Shown here: positions 38,377-46,900 of the stretch, piece by piece
Position numbering within the stretch: position 1 is the first letter of the stretch
How the letters are laid out: each line of letters opens with the position of its first letter
From: a virus
Virus record (IMG/VR): IMGVR_UViG_3300005466_000026
Location: 1 to 64,000 of that record
Reading direction: 5' to 3' (one strand)
DNA: 64,000 nucleotides
Notes under the pieces: generated by a model
Databases searched by the model: none
Seen by the model: the letters and a program-made list of their open reading frames with translations, nothing else
Told to the model about the DNA's origin: nothing
Program-made: the position numbers and the translations under genes

Positions 38377-38523
38377 AAGGAGTCTTCCCTGTTTTTGCCC
38401 TTTTCGCCCCGGGACCGAAGCCGCTGTGGGGGAGGGGAATTGGCGGGACTTGACTCTTTTCGCCGGTGCCAGTTAGGGGATGGGGTTGGAGGCCACCGCT
38501 TGCTAACCAGCACCCTCATAATA

Positions 38524-38543
38524 GCCTACCCCTAGGGGTAGGC
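38524..38543. repeat. 20-bp perfect palindrome
   Basis: GCCTACCCCTAGGGGTAGGC is its own reverse complement. It lies about 80 bp after the polymerase stop codon, and a half-site CCTAGGGGT recurs at 38587-38595. Candidate dimeric protein binding site. Confidence 0.6.
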
Positions 38544-38619
38544 CAAGCGATATTCTTAGGCTTTTATACCTATTCATAGATTGGTTCCTAGGGGTTAATG
38601 AGACGTTAATTTTTCGTCG

Positions 38620-40623
38620 CTATTTTGGAAGGTCAGCCCACGTGCCGGTCGCGGTTCCCCACGTCCGGCCGTACTCGGCGTCCACCATCATGGGAACCTC
38701 GAGAGAAACTATCTCGCGCATGATCTGCGTTATCTCGTTCCCTGTCTTCTCACTGGCCTGACTGAAGCCGAGCTCGTCGTGCATCTGGATGAGCGGTACG
38801 TGGCCAGCATCGTAGCACGCTCGCATGGCCATCTTGGTCTGCCGCGCCGCGCTGCCCTGAATGAGACCATTCATGGCCTTTCGACACTCGGCCCGCCGCA
38901 GTCTCTTGCCGTACCACGGATGGTCCTTGTCCCTCACCCGCTCGCGAGCCTCCTCGATCCGGCAGTAGCCCATCTTGATCTGGCCGCCGCTGCCCCATCC
39001 TCTGCGCCGCTCGTCCTCTGAGAGCCAAGTCGGCTCCCACATGTCGAAGTGAATTCGGGCTCCGTCTATCAGCCGTATGAACCCGGTGCGACTGGCCTTC
39101 TCCTGACACAGAGTGTTCAGCTGCTTGACGAACGGCATCTGCTCGTCGTACTGCGTCATTATCTTCTCGGCCTCCTCCATGCTCTTGTTGATCATGGAGG
39201 CGAACTTCTTCACGCCAGCGCCGTACGACTTCGCGAAATTCGTGTCCTTCGCTGGCTTGCGCGGCAGACCAGTCATGTCGGCGACCATGCTGTGAAAGTC
39301 GGTGCGCGGATCTGTTCTGTAGCGAGTCGCGGCCTCCAGCGCCTTCTTCAGCTTGTTGCGAACCGCGAAGTGCACTATCAGCCGGTACTCCTGCTGAGAG
39401 TAGTCCGCCGACATCCACGCCTCGCCCTCCTCGGGCAGGAACAGCCCCCGGATGAGCGTCGCCAGCTCCTCGTTCCGATGCGGCATCTGCTGCAGCGGGG
39501 GGTCGGAGTAGCTGAAGCGATAAGTGCGAGTGCCGCCCTCCTCGGACTTGAACTGATTGATGGAGGCGTGAAGCCTGCCGAGATGGGCGTAGTCTATGAT
39601 GTACGACTGAACGAACTTGTGCGCGGCCTCGTGATACTCCTTCGCCTTGACCAGCATGGGAGGGAGCCAGTGCGGCGAGTCCTTCATCCACTTCTTCTCG
39701 AAGCTGCCGCGTCCAGTACCGTCGCGCGGGAACTTGATCTTCAGCTTGGTGAATACGTCCGTCATCCAGCCGTTGGATCGCAGGTCGTCGATGTCGACGC
39801 CGTGTCCCAGCTTGGAGCTGATGTCGCGGAAGGTCTCCCTAGACGTCTCGATGCAGTGTGCCTTCACCTGCTCGGCGGCCTCTAGATCTACGCGAATGCC
39901 GCGCCTGCGCATGGCGTGGACCACCGGCAGGAGATCCATCTCGAGCTGGTACGCGTCTACTGTCTTCTCCTTCTCCATCAGCGGTCGCAGCTTGTGCGCC
40001 AGCTGGAGCGTGCGAACCGCGTCGGTCTCCGCGTACTCTCCCACGAACTTGGCCGGGAGCCGCCACATGTCCGTCTTCGGATCGATGCCGTAGGACGCCG
40101 CTGCGTCTCTGAGAACTCGCTCCTCCTTGCCCGGTAGTCCTTGCCACTCGCAGAGCGCGTCGAGATTGAACTCGAAGCGGTTCTCGTCTATCATGTTGGC
40201 CATGCACGTCGTGTCGTCCACCTGGGATGGACACCCGACGCCGAGATCTACGTCGCCCCATCCCACGTCGAACGGCGCGTTCTGCATCACGAAGCGGACG
40301 CCAGCCCTCTGATGGTCCTTCTCCCATCTGGCGATCTGGTCGGGCTGGAAGCACTCGGTGTCCGGATGCCTGATCGGCGCGTAGAAGGACTCGAAGACCT
40401 CACCCTTCTTCCACGCTGCGCTGACGCCTATCACGTAGCCAGCCTTCATCGCCCATCCTGGACCGCGCTCGGCCGCGAGGCCGTCGTCCTTGCACTCGCG
40501 GTCGAAGCCTATCTCCTTGCACCTGCGGAGATCAGGCAGCTCAGTCGGCGGCTCCCAGTCGCTGGTCGGCGTGAACAGCGGGTCCTGAAAGCCGCCGACG
40601 TGATAGTTCTTGCGCTTCTTCAA
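38620..40623 (-). CDS. polA: DNA polymerase I family (3-prime exonuclease plus polymerase)
   Basis: 667 residues from a TTG that overlaps the preceding stop (TTGA, with GGAGG upstream). N-terminal proofreading exonuclease: IGFDRECKDD (Exo I), MQNAPFDVGW (Exo II) and YAETDAVRTL (Exo III). Polymerase: SADYSQQEYRLI (motif A, metal-binding Asp), KDTNFAKSYGAGVKKFA (motif B, O-helix Lys) and MHDELGFS (motif C, His-Asp). There is no 5-prime nuclease domain. This is the usual replicative polymerase of many phages. Nearby primase and helicases complete a replication set. Confidence 0.93.
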   Translation of the reverse strand: MKKRKNYHVGGFQDPLFTPTSDWEPPTELPDLRRCKEIGFDRECKDDGLAAERGPGWAMKAGYVIGVSAAWKKGEVFESFYAPIRHPDTECFQPDQIARWEKDHQRAGVRFVMQNAPFDVGWGDVDLGVGCPSQVDDTTCMANMIDENRFEFNLDALCEWQGLPGKEERVLRDAAASYGIDPKTDMWRLPAKFVGEYAETDAVRTLQLAHKLRPLMEKEKTVDAYQLEMDLLPVVHAMRRRGIRVDLEAAEQVKAHCIETSRETFRDISSKLGHGVDIDDLRSNGWMTDVFTKLKIKFPRDGTGRGSFEKKWMKDSPHWLPPMLVKAKEYHEAAHKFVQSYIIDYAHLGRLHASINQFKSEEGGTRTYRFSYSDPPLQQMPHRNEELATLIRGLFLPEEGEAWMSADYSQQEYRLIVHFAVRNKLKKALEAATRYRTDPRTDFHSMVADMTGLPRKPAKDTNFAKSYGAGVKKFASMINKSMEEAEKIMTQYDEQMPFVKQLNTLCQEKASRTGFIRLIDGARIHFDMWEPTWLSEDERRRGWGSGGQIKMGYCRIEEARERVRDKDHPWYGKRLRRAECRKAMNGLIQGSAARQTKMAMRACYDAGHVPLIQMHDELGFSQASEKTGNEITQIMREIVSLEVPMMVDAEYGRTWGTATGTWADLPK

Positions 40624-41582
40624 GTCTCCGCCTCCCACGCGCGGTCTATCAGGTGATGCTTCTCGTCGCTCGGGTTCCACTCGTAGAGTGTAGCGACCCA
40701 CTCCTGCATCTTCTCCCACTCGTGACGATTGGCTTCTTCCTGAAACTTCGGGAAGTACTCTCTGGCGCCGAGAGGACACAGAGCGATCTTGACGACGTAC
40801 AAGTTACCCTGCGTCGGCTTGAAGTCGTACAGACTGCGGATGAGCGCGGGCGGCTCTCCGAACTTCGGATCGCACACGCTGGCCTCTAGAACCCACAGAG
40901 GACCGACTCTTCTGAACCACGTCTCGATGTGCATCTGCGTGAATACGTTGTTGATCACGTCGTCGGTCATCACCCACGGAGCCAGCGACTCGTGCTGCCC
41001 GCCGTCCTCAGGAGTACCGATGACTCTCTTGTCGTCGAACGGTGGTTTAGAGTACGCGTCCACCGACTCTACGCTGGTGTCGCTGTTCCAGACCTCGCTC
41101 ATCCTGCGAGCCTCCTCCGCAGTCAGCCGAGGCGCGACGATGATCTTCTTCTCTCGCTCCGGCAGCACCGCGCCGCGCGAGATCATCTCGGCCTCGATCA
41201 GCGTGGCGTAGCGCCGCAGGTCCCGGAGGCAGGCTAGAACGCTGCCGTCCTTGCCGCTCGGGTCGTCGTGTATCTTCTCGAAGACGTCCTCCTCGCTCAG
41301 CTTCTGCACCATCCACTCGGCCAGCTCGTGAGACAGCGTGTACTCCTTGTCCGGGTCCGTAGCTACGTCCTGAAGGTCCTCTCGGCTGAAGCTCTCCGGC
41401 CACGGCACGGAGGCCATCATGTTCAGCAGTCGGTCCATGTTCCTGCGAAACATGAACCACGCGCTTCGTCCACCGGCCATCTTCCAGCTTCCCTGATAGG
41501 TGGCCTCCTTCTCCCTGAGCAGCATGACGTCGCTGTCGGCGACGCGCTGCAGATGCTCCAGATGCTTCATGTCGTGGCTCAT
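40620..41582 (-). CDS. Hypothetical protein
   Basis: 320 residues from the ATG at 41582, chosen over an upstream ATG because it forms the ATGA overlap with the HD gene. Helical, acidic, Trp-rich (AWFMFRRNMDRLLNMM). No recognised motif. Coupled to the polymerase by TTGA. Confidence 0.6.
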   Translation of the reverse strand: MSHDMKHLEHLQRVADSDVMLLREKEATYQGSWKMAGGRSAWFMFRRNMDRLLNMMASVPWPESFSREDLQDVATDPDKEYTLSHELAEWMVQKLSEEDVFEKIHDDPSGKDGSVLACLRDLRRYATLIEAEMISRGAVLPEREKKIIVAPRLTAEEARRMSEVWNSDTSVESVDAYSKPPFDDKRVIGTPEDGGQHESLAPWVMTDDVINNVFTQMHIETWFRRVGPLWVLEASVCDPKFGEPPALIRSLYDFKPTQGNLYVVKIALCPLGAREYFPKFQEEANRHEWEKMQEWVATLYEWNPSDEKHHLIDRAWEAET

Positions 41583-42085
41583 GATATCTTCACTCCCTTC
41601 ATCCACTCGTCGACCTTGACGTACTGATACAGCTCGTCCGCCATCTTGAGTGCGATCTCTCTGGTGTCGCGCATGGGTATTGCGGCGTACTGATTACCCA
41701 TCATGAACTCGTGAAAGCAGAACTCGTACATCTCCAGCAGGTCGCAGATCTTGAACCGCTTCCACTCGTCCTCTCGCATCTGCGGCAGCTCGATCTGCTG
41801 ATGACCCAGACCCAGTCTCTCGGCCTCGTTGACAGCCGCGCCGTAGCCCTCGACTCGGTGCTTGCCGCCGAACGGAACGTCGCCGGCGAACTGCTCTCCC
41901 ATGTCGTGATGCAGGCAGTAGTAGAGAACCTCCGCGCGAGGAATACCGAACACCTCGCAGTAGATCTGCGCGACGCGACCCTGATGCTCGATCACGTTCG
42001 GCTTTCGCAGAGTCGGCCAAGTGTGCCATCGCGCCACCTGACCGGCTAGATGCCTTGATCTGTAGACTTGATCTCTAGTAACCAT
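41579..42085 (-). CDS. HD-domain nucleotide phosphohydrolase (YfbR-like)
   Basis: 168 residues. VIEHQGRVAQIYCEVFG (His34), then YYCLHHDMGEQFAGDVP (His60-Asp61, Glu64) and a later Asp-containing helix match HD-domain dNMP phosphohydrolases of the YfbR/5'-deoxynucleotidase type. It probably removes a phosphate from a dNTP or dNMP to shape the phage nucleotide pool, which fits its place between the ThyA homologue and the polymerase. DatZ of 2-aminoadenine phages is also an HD protein, but no PurZ homologue is visible here. Confidence 0.8.
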   Translation of the reverse strand: MVTRDQVYRSRHLAGQVARWHTWPTLRKPNVIEHQGRVAQIYCEVFGIPRAEVLYYCLHHDMGEQFAGDVPFGGKHRVEGYGAAVNEAERLGLGHQQIELPQMREDEWKRFKICDLLEMYEFCFHEFMMGNQYAAIPMRDTREIALKMADELYQYVKVDEWMKGVKIS

Positions 42086-43237
42086 TCACATCCTCCTCGT
42101 CATCCACTCGGTGCACGCCACGCGCCAGTCCTCTGACTGGATCTCGTTGGCTGCAGCCACCGCTCTTATCTTCTGGCCGTCTCTCCACAGACGGTGCGAC
42201 CGAACAACCGGCTGAGCAACCTCGCAGAACCAGTCGTTCTCGCAATGTCTCAGAGGTACGTCGCTCTCTGTTCGGTAGCACTCGTCGTGCCACGACATGA
42301 ACTCGATGACGTCCTCGTCGGCCTTCTCTCCGACCGTGAATACCGGGCGCGTCTTCAGCCGAAGAGAGAAGTACCTGTCGTCGTGCAGGGCGCCGACTAT
42401 GCTGCTCTCCTCCTTGGCCATTCGCTTGGTCATAACGCCGAGCATCGTCTCGTACATGTGAAAGTTGTTCGAGAGAACGTACAGATCACCCATCGCCACG
42501 CCGACGCGAGCAGCCAGATACTCCTGCAGAAAGCTGAAGTGCACCGAGTTCGCGCCGTAGAGTCCCCAGACGATGTCGTTACTGCGGCAGCACACCGTCA
42601 TGTCCAGAACTCTGTTCCCCTTAGATATGACCACGCCGTCCGGCCAGTGATCTGGACCGTCTCCGCGCACTCTGAGATAGATGTGCGTGTTGCACGGTCT
42701 GTCCTTCCACTCGCCGGTGAGGTCCAGAGCGCCGACCTCCTGCTCGCCGACGTTGCCGTTACCCAGACTAACGGGCAGCGTGACGCTGGAGCAGTCCCAC
42801 ATCTGGATGACGCACTGACGCGTCCCCGGGTCCTTGATCAGCCGATCCACGACCGCTCCCAGCTGATCAAGTCCGAAGCGGAAGCGCCATCGGTGTCCGT
42901 ACGCTCCGTGGATCTGACCCCCGGCCTCCCAGTTCGCGCTCCCGCTGGCGCTCTCGGCGAACCGCTGGCCGAAGTCCGTCACGTAGTGGTTCAGCGTCTC
43001 GGCGTCGTCCCTGCCAGCCAGCATCCAGATGGCCTCCACGACGTGAAAGAATGGATTGGCATCTCTCACCTTGCTGAAGACCACGCGCTCCCACGGTCTC
43101 TTGAGGCGCGTGACGACGGGACCGGGGGCGACTAGGCAGGGACCCGCCCGAGTCTTCTCGAGCAGGCCGGAGTTGATTAGCAGGTGCACTCCCTTCGGGA
43201 GTGCCGCCGCTGAGTTCGTGGTGTCGATGACGTGCAT
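42086..43237 (-). CDS. Thymidylate synthase/dUMP hydroxymethylase homologue
   Basis: 383 residues, longer than ThyA (264). ThyA-type catalytic region: DRPCNTHIYLRVRG with the nucleophile candidate Cys182 (neighbour Asn where ThyA has His), CCRSNDIVWGLYGANSVHF with Arg218-Ser219, Asp221 and Asn230 (equivalent to the Asn that selects dUMP; Asp in dCMP hydroxymethylases), and FHMY with His260/Tyr262. So it should act on dUMP with a folate cofactor. Whether the product is dTMP or 5-hydroxymethyl-dUMP cannot be read from sequence. The neighbourhood of kinase, radical SAM and glycosyltransferase genes favours hydroxymethylation. Confidence 0.85.
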   Translation of the reverse strand: MHVIDTTNSAAALPKGVHLLINSGLLEKTRAGPCLVAPGPVVTRLKRPWERVVFSKVRDANPFFHVVEAIWMLAGRDDAETLNHYVTDFGQRFAESASGSANWEAGGQIHGAYGHRWRFRFGLDQLGAVVDRLIKDPGTRQCVIQMWDCSSVTLPVSLGNGNVGEQEVGALDLTGEWKDRPCNTHIYLRVRGDGPDHWPDGVVISKGNRVLDMTVCCRSNDIVWGLYGANSVHFSFLQEYLAARVGVAMGDLYVLSNNFHMYETMLGVMTKRMAKEESSIVGALHDDRYFSLRLKTRPVFTVGEKADEDVIEFMSWHDECYRTESDVPLRHCENDWFCEVAQPVVRSHRLWRDGQKIRAVAAANEIQSEDWRVACTEWMTRRM

Positions 43238-43253
43238 CTGTGGCTCCTGTCGG

Positions 43254-43532
43254 TCAGAACGGTATCTCGTCGTCGTCCACCTCGGTGCGGCGTTTGCCGC
43301 CTCCGAAGGACGGCTTGTCGTCGCCGCTGCCGCTGCGCTCTGCGCGCTCCTTCGGCTCGAACAGCATGATAACTATCTTGTTCTCCTTCTTGGGGTCCGG
43401 GACGGGGACGCTGTCCAGGTAGATAGTGATCTGTCCCTTGTCGTTCTGGTGAGCCTGTCCTACTCGGTGCCACCAGACACCGTCCTCGTTGTACTTAGGT
43501 CTCGGAGTCATCGCGTCGTATCTCTTCGGCAT
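43254..43532 (-). CDS. SSB-like small protein with acidic tip
   Basis: 92 residues. N-terminal beta-type sequence (GQITIYLDSVPVPDP, NKIVIMLFE), then a Gly/Ser/Arg linker and the C-terminal DDDEIPF, the type of acidic-Pro-Phe tip that SSB uses to recruit replication proteins. The size is small for an OB fold. A role at the replication fork is inferred. AAGGGA lies upstream of the ATG; it overlaps the upstream gene by 38 bp. Confidence 0.5.
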   Translation of the reverse strand: MPKRYDAMTPRPKYNEDGVWWHRVGQAHQNDKGQITIYLDSVPVPDPKKENKIVIMLFEPKERAERSGSGDDKPSFGGGKRRTEVDDDEIPF

Positions 43533-43974
43533 GTGGCTGTCCCTTGAGATAGAGTTCTTCCAGCAGTATCGCCGCCAGACCCGCGCACTCTGGATCGTTG
43601 TACCAGCGGCACAATCCAGAGGGATGAGGTAGCTGCCGCCATGTGCATCCGTTCATCTGAACAGGGTGAATAAGTATCTTGGGGAGCTCCAGTGCACTGC
43701 GCACCTGCTCCCCGAACACGACAATGGTACGTCCGGCGTAGAGCGAAGGAAAACGCTCCGCCGCTGCCTTGGCCACCGGCCTGCTCCACGTTCTGGAGTT
43801 GATCAGGTTGAGCCGCTCGAAGCCGTCCATGTATCCCTTTCGCGTGACCTGCGGCTGGCGCGTCTGCAGAAGCCTCCAGAGACGGTAGCCGCTGCTCCCG
43901 GACGGGAACGGAGCGAGCGCGTACCTGGGATCCGCCGACAGCGGATTGTTCATTCCCAGCAGTACGGCCCTCAC
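43495..43974 (-). CDS. UDG-superfamily-like protein
   Basis: 159 residues from a GTG at 43974 overlapping the kinase stop (GTGA). AVLLGMNNPLSADPRYAL (GMNNP as motif 1) and LPHPSGLCRWYN (HPS motif) fit the uracil-DNA glycosylase superfamily core. It lacks the full UDG length. It could remove uracil or be a repurposed base-handling enzyme in the modification pathway, as some UDG-like proteins occur near modified-base genes. Function not shown. Confidence 0.6.
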   Translation of the reverse strand: MRAVLLGMNNPLSADPRYALAPFPSGSSGYRLWRLLQTRQPQVTRKGYMDGFERLNLINSRTWSRPVAKAAAERFPSLYAGRTIVVFGEQVRSALELPKILIHPVQMNGCTWRQLPHPSGLCRWYNDPECAGLAAILLEELYLKGQPHAEEIRRDDSET

Positions 43975-44519
43975 ACCAGATTGAGCCACCGAAACACCTT
44001 CGCGAACACCTGCTCGCGGGATCCTAAAAAGCATTCCACCTTCTCCTCTTGAAAGTCGTAGTAGTGTCTGCGACTCTTTCTGTGCAGCGCCTCGATAGTC
44101 TTCTCCTGGATCTTGTGACCGCGCTCACGAACGGCCTTGACGCAGTCCTCCAGAGGCTCGTCTATCAGGGCGACCGCTATCGGTAGTCCGGCGTCCCGAA
44201 GATCGAGCAGGTTCTGTGGCTTGTCGGTGAAGTTCTTTCCCTCGTAGAGCACGTTGCATCCGAGCTCCAGAGCGTGGATCCTCATCAGTTCGTACGCCAG
44301 CGGTAGACTAGGCAGCGTGTCCAGTCCGCCGTTCGCTATCTCGTAGTGTCCGGGAACGTACAGATGCTTCTCGTTGATGTTGTTGTGAGTCAGGATGTAT
44401 CCGGCAGGCTTCTGTCTGCCGGGATACTCCAGCTTGCGGCTCACCGGATAGAAGGACATGATCCTGCGGACCAGATGCGACTTGCCCGCGCCGTTCGTTC
44501 CCAGGAGACTGATTATCAT
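43971..44519 (-). CDS. P-loop nucleotide/DNA base kinase (5-hmdU kinase-like)
   Basis: 182 residues from ATG 44519. The Walker A is LLGTNGAGKSH (7-14). VPGHYEIANGGLDTL, then a helix and NVLYEGKNF, resemble P-loop kinases that phosphorylate 5-hydroxymethyl-dU in phage DNA; this resemblance comes from memory of the family. The family activates the 5-hydroxymethyl group as a (pyro)phosphate for later substitution. It is next to the helical partner-like and ThyA-like genes (coupled by GTGA to the UDG-like gene). Another small-molecule kinase remains possible. Confidence 0.75.
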   Translation of the reverse strand: MIISLLGTNGAGKSHLVRRIMSFYPVSRKLEYPGRQKPAGYILTHNNINEKHLYVPGHYEIANGGLDTLPSLPLAYELMRIHALELGCNVLYEGKNFTDKPQNLLDLRDAGLPIAVALIDEPLEDCVKAVRERGHKIQEKTIEALHRKSRRHYYDFQEEKVECFLGSREQVFAKVFRWLNLV

Positions 44520-44893
44520 GAGTGCTGATCCAGCTGACTGATCTCGTGCATGTTCGCCAGCGCGAACTCTCGACGGTCCTTCTTGTCCATGTCGTAGCAC
44601 ATCAGCAGCCACTGAGGAGTCTCGTACCACTCGCTGGTTCCCCACCGCACGCTGATGGGATTAACTGTTCGCCAGCTGAACGAGCCGCGATAGTTGACGT
44701 AGCTGAAGCGAAGAGTCTGCGTCGGCCGAGCCTCGTCCTGATGCATCTCCAGTATGCGAGCCAGCGCGGACAGATGATTGGTCGCCGAGGTGATCACCTC
44801 TCGAGCTCCCGTGTAGGACCATGCCGGATGCTCGCGACATAGCCTCTCGATGCTGGCGGCTAGATCTCTCAGGCTATGCTTCTGCGCTGGCAT
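44516..44893 (-). CDS. WYL-domain-like mini-protein
   Basis: 125 residues from ATG 44893. The first 55 residues are helical. Residues 60-120 match a minimal WYL-type domain: LRFSYVNYRGSFSWRTVNP, IRVRWGTSEWYETPQ-like spacing, QWLLMCYDMDKKD and EFALANM. WYL domains sense nucleic acids or small ligands in regulators. It has no HTH. It overlaps the radical SAM gene by 20 bp and the kinase by 4 bp, so it is co-expressed with the modification genes. Confidence 0.65.
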   Translation of the reverse strand: MPAQKHSLRDLAASIERLCREHPAWSYTGAREVITSATNHLSALARILEMHQDEARPTQTLRFSYVNYRGSFSWRTVNPISVRWGTSEWYETPQWLLMCYDMDKKDRREFALANMHEISQLDQHS

Positions 44894-45953
44894 CGTCGCC
44901 TCCTCTGGGTCCCTGATAGGCTGGCACCGGCTCGCGATCCTTCCACGGCAGACGCACCACCTTGTCGCGCTGACCATGCGAGAGAGCCTCCTGGATGTCT
45001 GCCGCCGTCTGCGCGTCGGGCTTGTGCAGCTTGCCCTGACCCATCAGGTCCGGAAGCAGGCCGACGCGATAGCTGCGATGATTGCACCCTCGGCACGGCG
45101 TGAAGTCGCGCTCGCCGCGTATCAGCTTCTCCCTGGCGGCTCCCATCGCGTCGCCCTGCCACAGCTCACCGATGTTGGTCTCGTTCGTGTTGCCCACGAA
45201 GTACGGACTGTCCCACGTGTTGCAGCACAGAGGAACGTTGCCGTCCCAGTGAATGGCGATCTGCCTGAACGGATGATGACACCGCTTGCCTGCCATACTG
45301 TCGTCGGGCGCGAAGGCGAGGCCAGCGTAGTTGAACACCTTGCCGTGATTGCCAATCTTCTTGTCGGCCGCCTGCGACGCGAGATCCCGTATCTTCACCA
45401 GCGTCCTCGTGCCCGGTCTTCGGCGCTTGTGCGGGTTCCCGCGAATGTCCCGCGGATAGTCGTAGTAGGTGAAGCCAAGAGGATGCTTGACGCCCGATCG
45501 CAGCTTGCCCTTCTCCTCGATGGCCGCGATGACCTTCTCCACGAACTTCACGTTCTCGTAGTCGTCCAGCCCGAGGACGCTGACGCCAGCGTCGAACAGC
45601 GCTGTCACGTTCACCACCGGACCCGGCTTCCTGAGTAGTCCCCCGGCGTTGGTCAGCATCGTGATGTGCGCCTTCGGCAGACACTCGCGAGTGGCCGCCA
45701 TCATCCCCACGTAGTCCGGATGCATGGTGGGCTCACCGCGCATGGCGAAGCCGACGCGACAGTTCCAGCCGAGAGCTCTCACGTCCGTGAGCGCCTTGAC
45801 CAGCGTCTCCTTCTTCATGAACTCGTATCCCTTGCCCTGCTTCTCCTGTATCGCGGAGACCGCGCAGAAAGGACAGTTTAGATTACAGCCGCGCGTCAGC
45901 TCCAGCGTGACGTTGAACGGGGGTTCCTGAGTACGGTATCTTCGGCGCGTCAT
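44874..45953 (-). CDS. Radical SAM protein with SPASM-like C-terminus
   Basis: 359 residues from ATG 45953. The radical SAM cluster CxxxCxxC is Cys23-Cys27-Cys30 (LTRGCNLNCPFC), followed by MRGEPTMHPDYVGMM. The C-terminal region has CHHPFRQIAIHWDGNVPLCC and CRGCNHRSY, as in SPASM/Twitch domains that bind extra iron-sulphur clusters. Such enzymes do difficult carbon chemistry. A radical SAM protein is also found in some phage base-hypermodification clusters, so a role in altering a modified base or its amino-acid adduct is a reasonable inference. Confidence 0.85.
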   Translation of the reverse strand: MTRRRYRTQEPPFNVTLELTRGCNLNCPFCAVSAIQEKQGKGYEFMKKETLVKALTDVRALGWNCRVGFAMRGEPTMHPDYVGMMAATRECLPKAHITMLTNAGGLLRKPGPVVNVTALFDAGVSVLGLDDYENVKFVEKVIAAIEEKGKLRSGVKHPLGFTYYDYPRDIRGNPHKRRRPGTRTLVKIRDLASQAADKKIGNHGKVFNYAGLAFAPDDSMAGKRCHHPFRQIAIHWDGNVPLCCNTWDSPYFVGNTNETNIGELWQGDAMGAAREKLIRGERDFTPCRGCNHRSYRVGLLPDLMGQGKLHKPDAQTAADIQEALSHGQRDKVVRLPWKDREPVPAYQGPRGGDDASAEA

Positions 45954-46900
45954 AGGTTCTTCTCCAGTCTGTTGTAGGCCTCTAGGACCTTGTCCTTCAG
46001 ATCTCGCTTCTCGCGAGCAGCCTTCAGCCACCATCGGTCCTGCTGCTCCTTCAGTATCTCTGCCCGTCTGGACATCCTGCGCTGAACGGAGGCCGCGTTG
46101 CTGACCAGGAAGTCTCCTGGGTCATAGCCTGCCTTGCGCAGCGTGTAGCCCGCCTCCTCCTGGAACACCATAGGAAGTCCGCCGCTGAGCATCTCGTAGA
46201 AGCGGTTGGGAGGCGAGTGGAAGTTGCTGTGCGACTTGGCGTCCTCGAGATAGAGGCCGAGGCCGTGCCGTCCCAGCTCGGAGTGCAGATCCTCTATCTT
46301 CTTGACGTGTCGCACGTTGGGTCCGTTGTACTTCTGCTCGAACCGACTTGTCGGCGAGGAGATGGTTATGGGCAGCGACGGACTGTTGAAGAACTTGTCG
46401 AACGCCTTGGTTCGGCCGGCTCGGAAGCTTCCGTAGTAGAAGAGGTCTCCGGCGTCCTTCTTATTCAGAGGCGGCTTCTCCTCCTCGAACCCCAGAGCGT
46501 TCCAGTTTATCAGCGAGCTGAGAGTCGTGAGCTTGCTCTCCCTCTCGCAGGTCGTCCAGAACTCCAGGTGCGACTTACCCGCCTTGCGTCGGTCGACGAA
46601 CGCCTTGCGGAACGGCGACGTAGCGTCGCCGTCGTTGATGGGCGGAACTATGGTGTAGTCCTGCTGTATCCAGACGATGCGCCTGACGCCGCGTATGGCG
46701 TGCGACAGCGGCTCTAGATGCTTGCAGAAGGCGTATGCCCCGTTCACTATGAAGAGGACGTCCGCCGTCTTGTAGAGCTCAATGGTCTCGTCGTCCACCA
46801 GCGGCAGGTCCAGCGTCTTGCTGAGAAAGAACGCCGCCTTGACCGACGCGACCATCGACTTCTCGCTGCACGCTATGAAGCTGAATATGGCTGCCTTCAC
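45950..46900 (-). CDS. Glycosyltransferase-like protein (CgeB/GT-B type)
   Basis: 316 residues. An N-terminal Rossmann-like half (KTADVLFIVNGAYAF, IVWIQQDYTIVPP). A C-terminal half with GLGLYLEDAKSHSNFHSPPN, RFYEMLSGGLPMVFQEEAGY, then a helix LKEQQDRWW. This is the UDP-sugar-binding arrangement of CgeB-like GT-B enzymes. In the modification cluster it may glycosylate a hypermodified base. An alternative is a cell-surface glycosyltransferase. Confidence 0.75.
   Translation of the reverse strand: MKAAIFSFIACSEKSMVASVKAAFFLSKTLDLPLVDDETIELYKTADVLFIVNGAYAFCKHLEPLSHAIRGVRRIVWIQQDYTIVPPINDGDATSPFRKAFVDRRKAGKSHLEFWTTCERESKLTTLSSLINWNALGFEEEKPPLNKKDAGDLFYYGSFRAGRTKAFDKFFNSPSLPITISSPTSRFEQKYNGPNVRHVKKIEDLHSELGRHGLGLYLEDAKSHSNFHSPPNRFYEMLSGGLPMVFQEEAGYTLRKAGYDPGDFLVSNAASVQRRMSRRAEILKEQQDRWWLKAAREKRDLKDKVLEAYNRLEKNL

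Larger units (their letters stand above)
37924..38619. other. Noncoding region between polymerase gene and small-gene block
   Basis: 696 bp with no convincing gene; open frames on both strands lack ribosome-binding sites and have odd compositions. It holds a terminator-like hairpin (37988-38009), an inverted repeat (38336-38376) and a 20-bp palindrome (38524-38543). At 37958-37965 GTGATAGC matches the unit in the 13-kb repeat cluster. The right part (38520-38620) is AT-rich. Confidence 0.6.

Noticed and set aside
37973-38535. Open frames on the plus strand in the noncoding region
   Set aside because: No ribosome-binding sites, low-complexity composition and opposite orientation to surrounding genes.
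38524-38543. Palindrome as a transcription terminator
   Set aside because: There is no T-run after it on either strand, and a 20-bp stem without loop is not a typical hairpin; a protein binding site is more likely.
41579-42085. 2-aminoadenine (Z) genome suggested by HD protein, MazG-like protein and family A polymerase
   Set aside because: No PurZ-type adenylosuccinate synthetase is visible in the window, and the neighbouring ThyA/kinase set fits thymidine modification better. PurZ could still lie outside the window.
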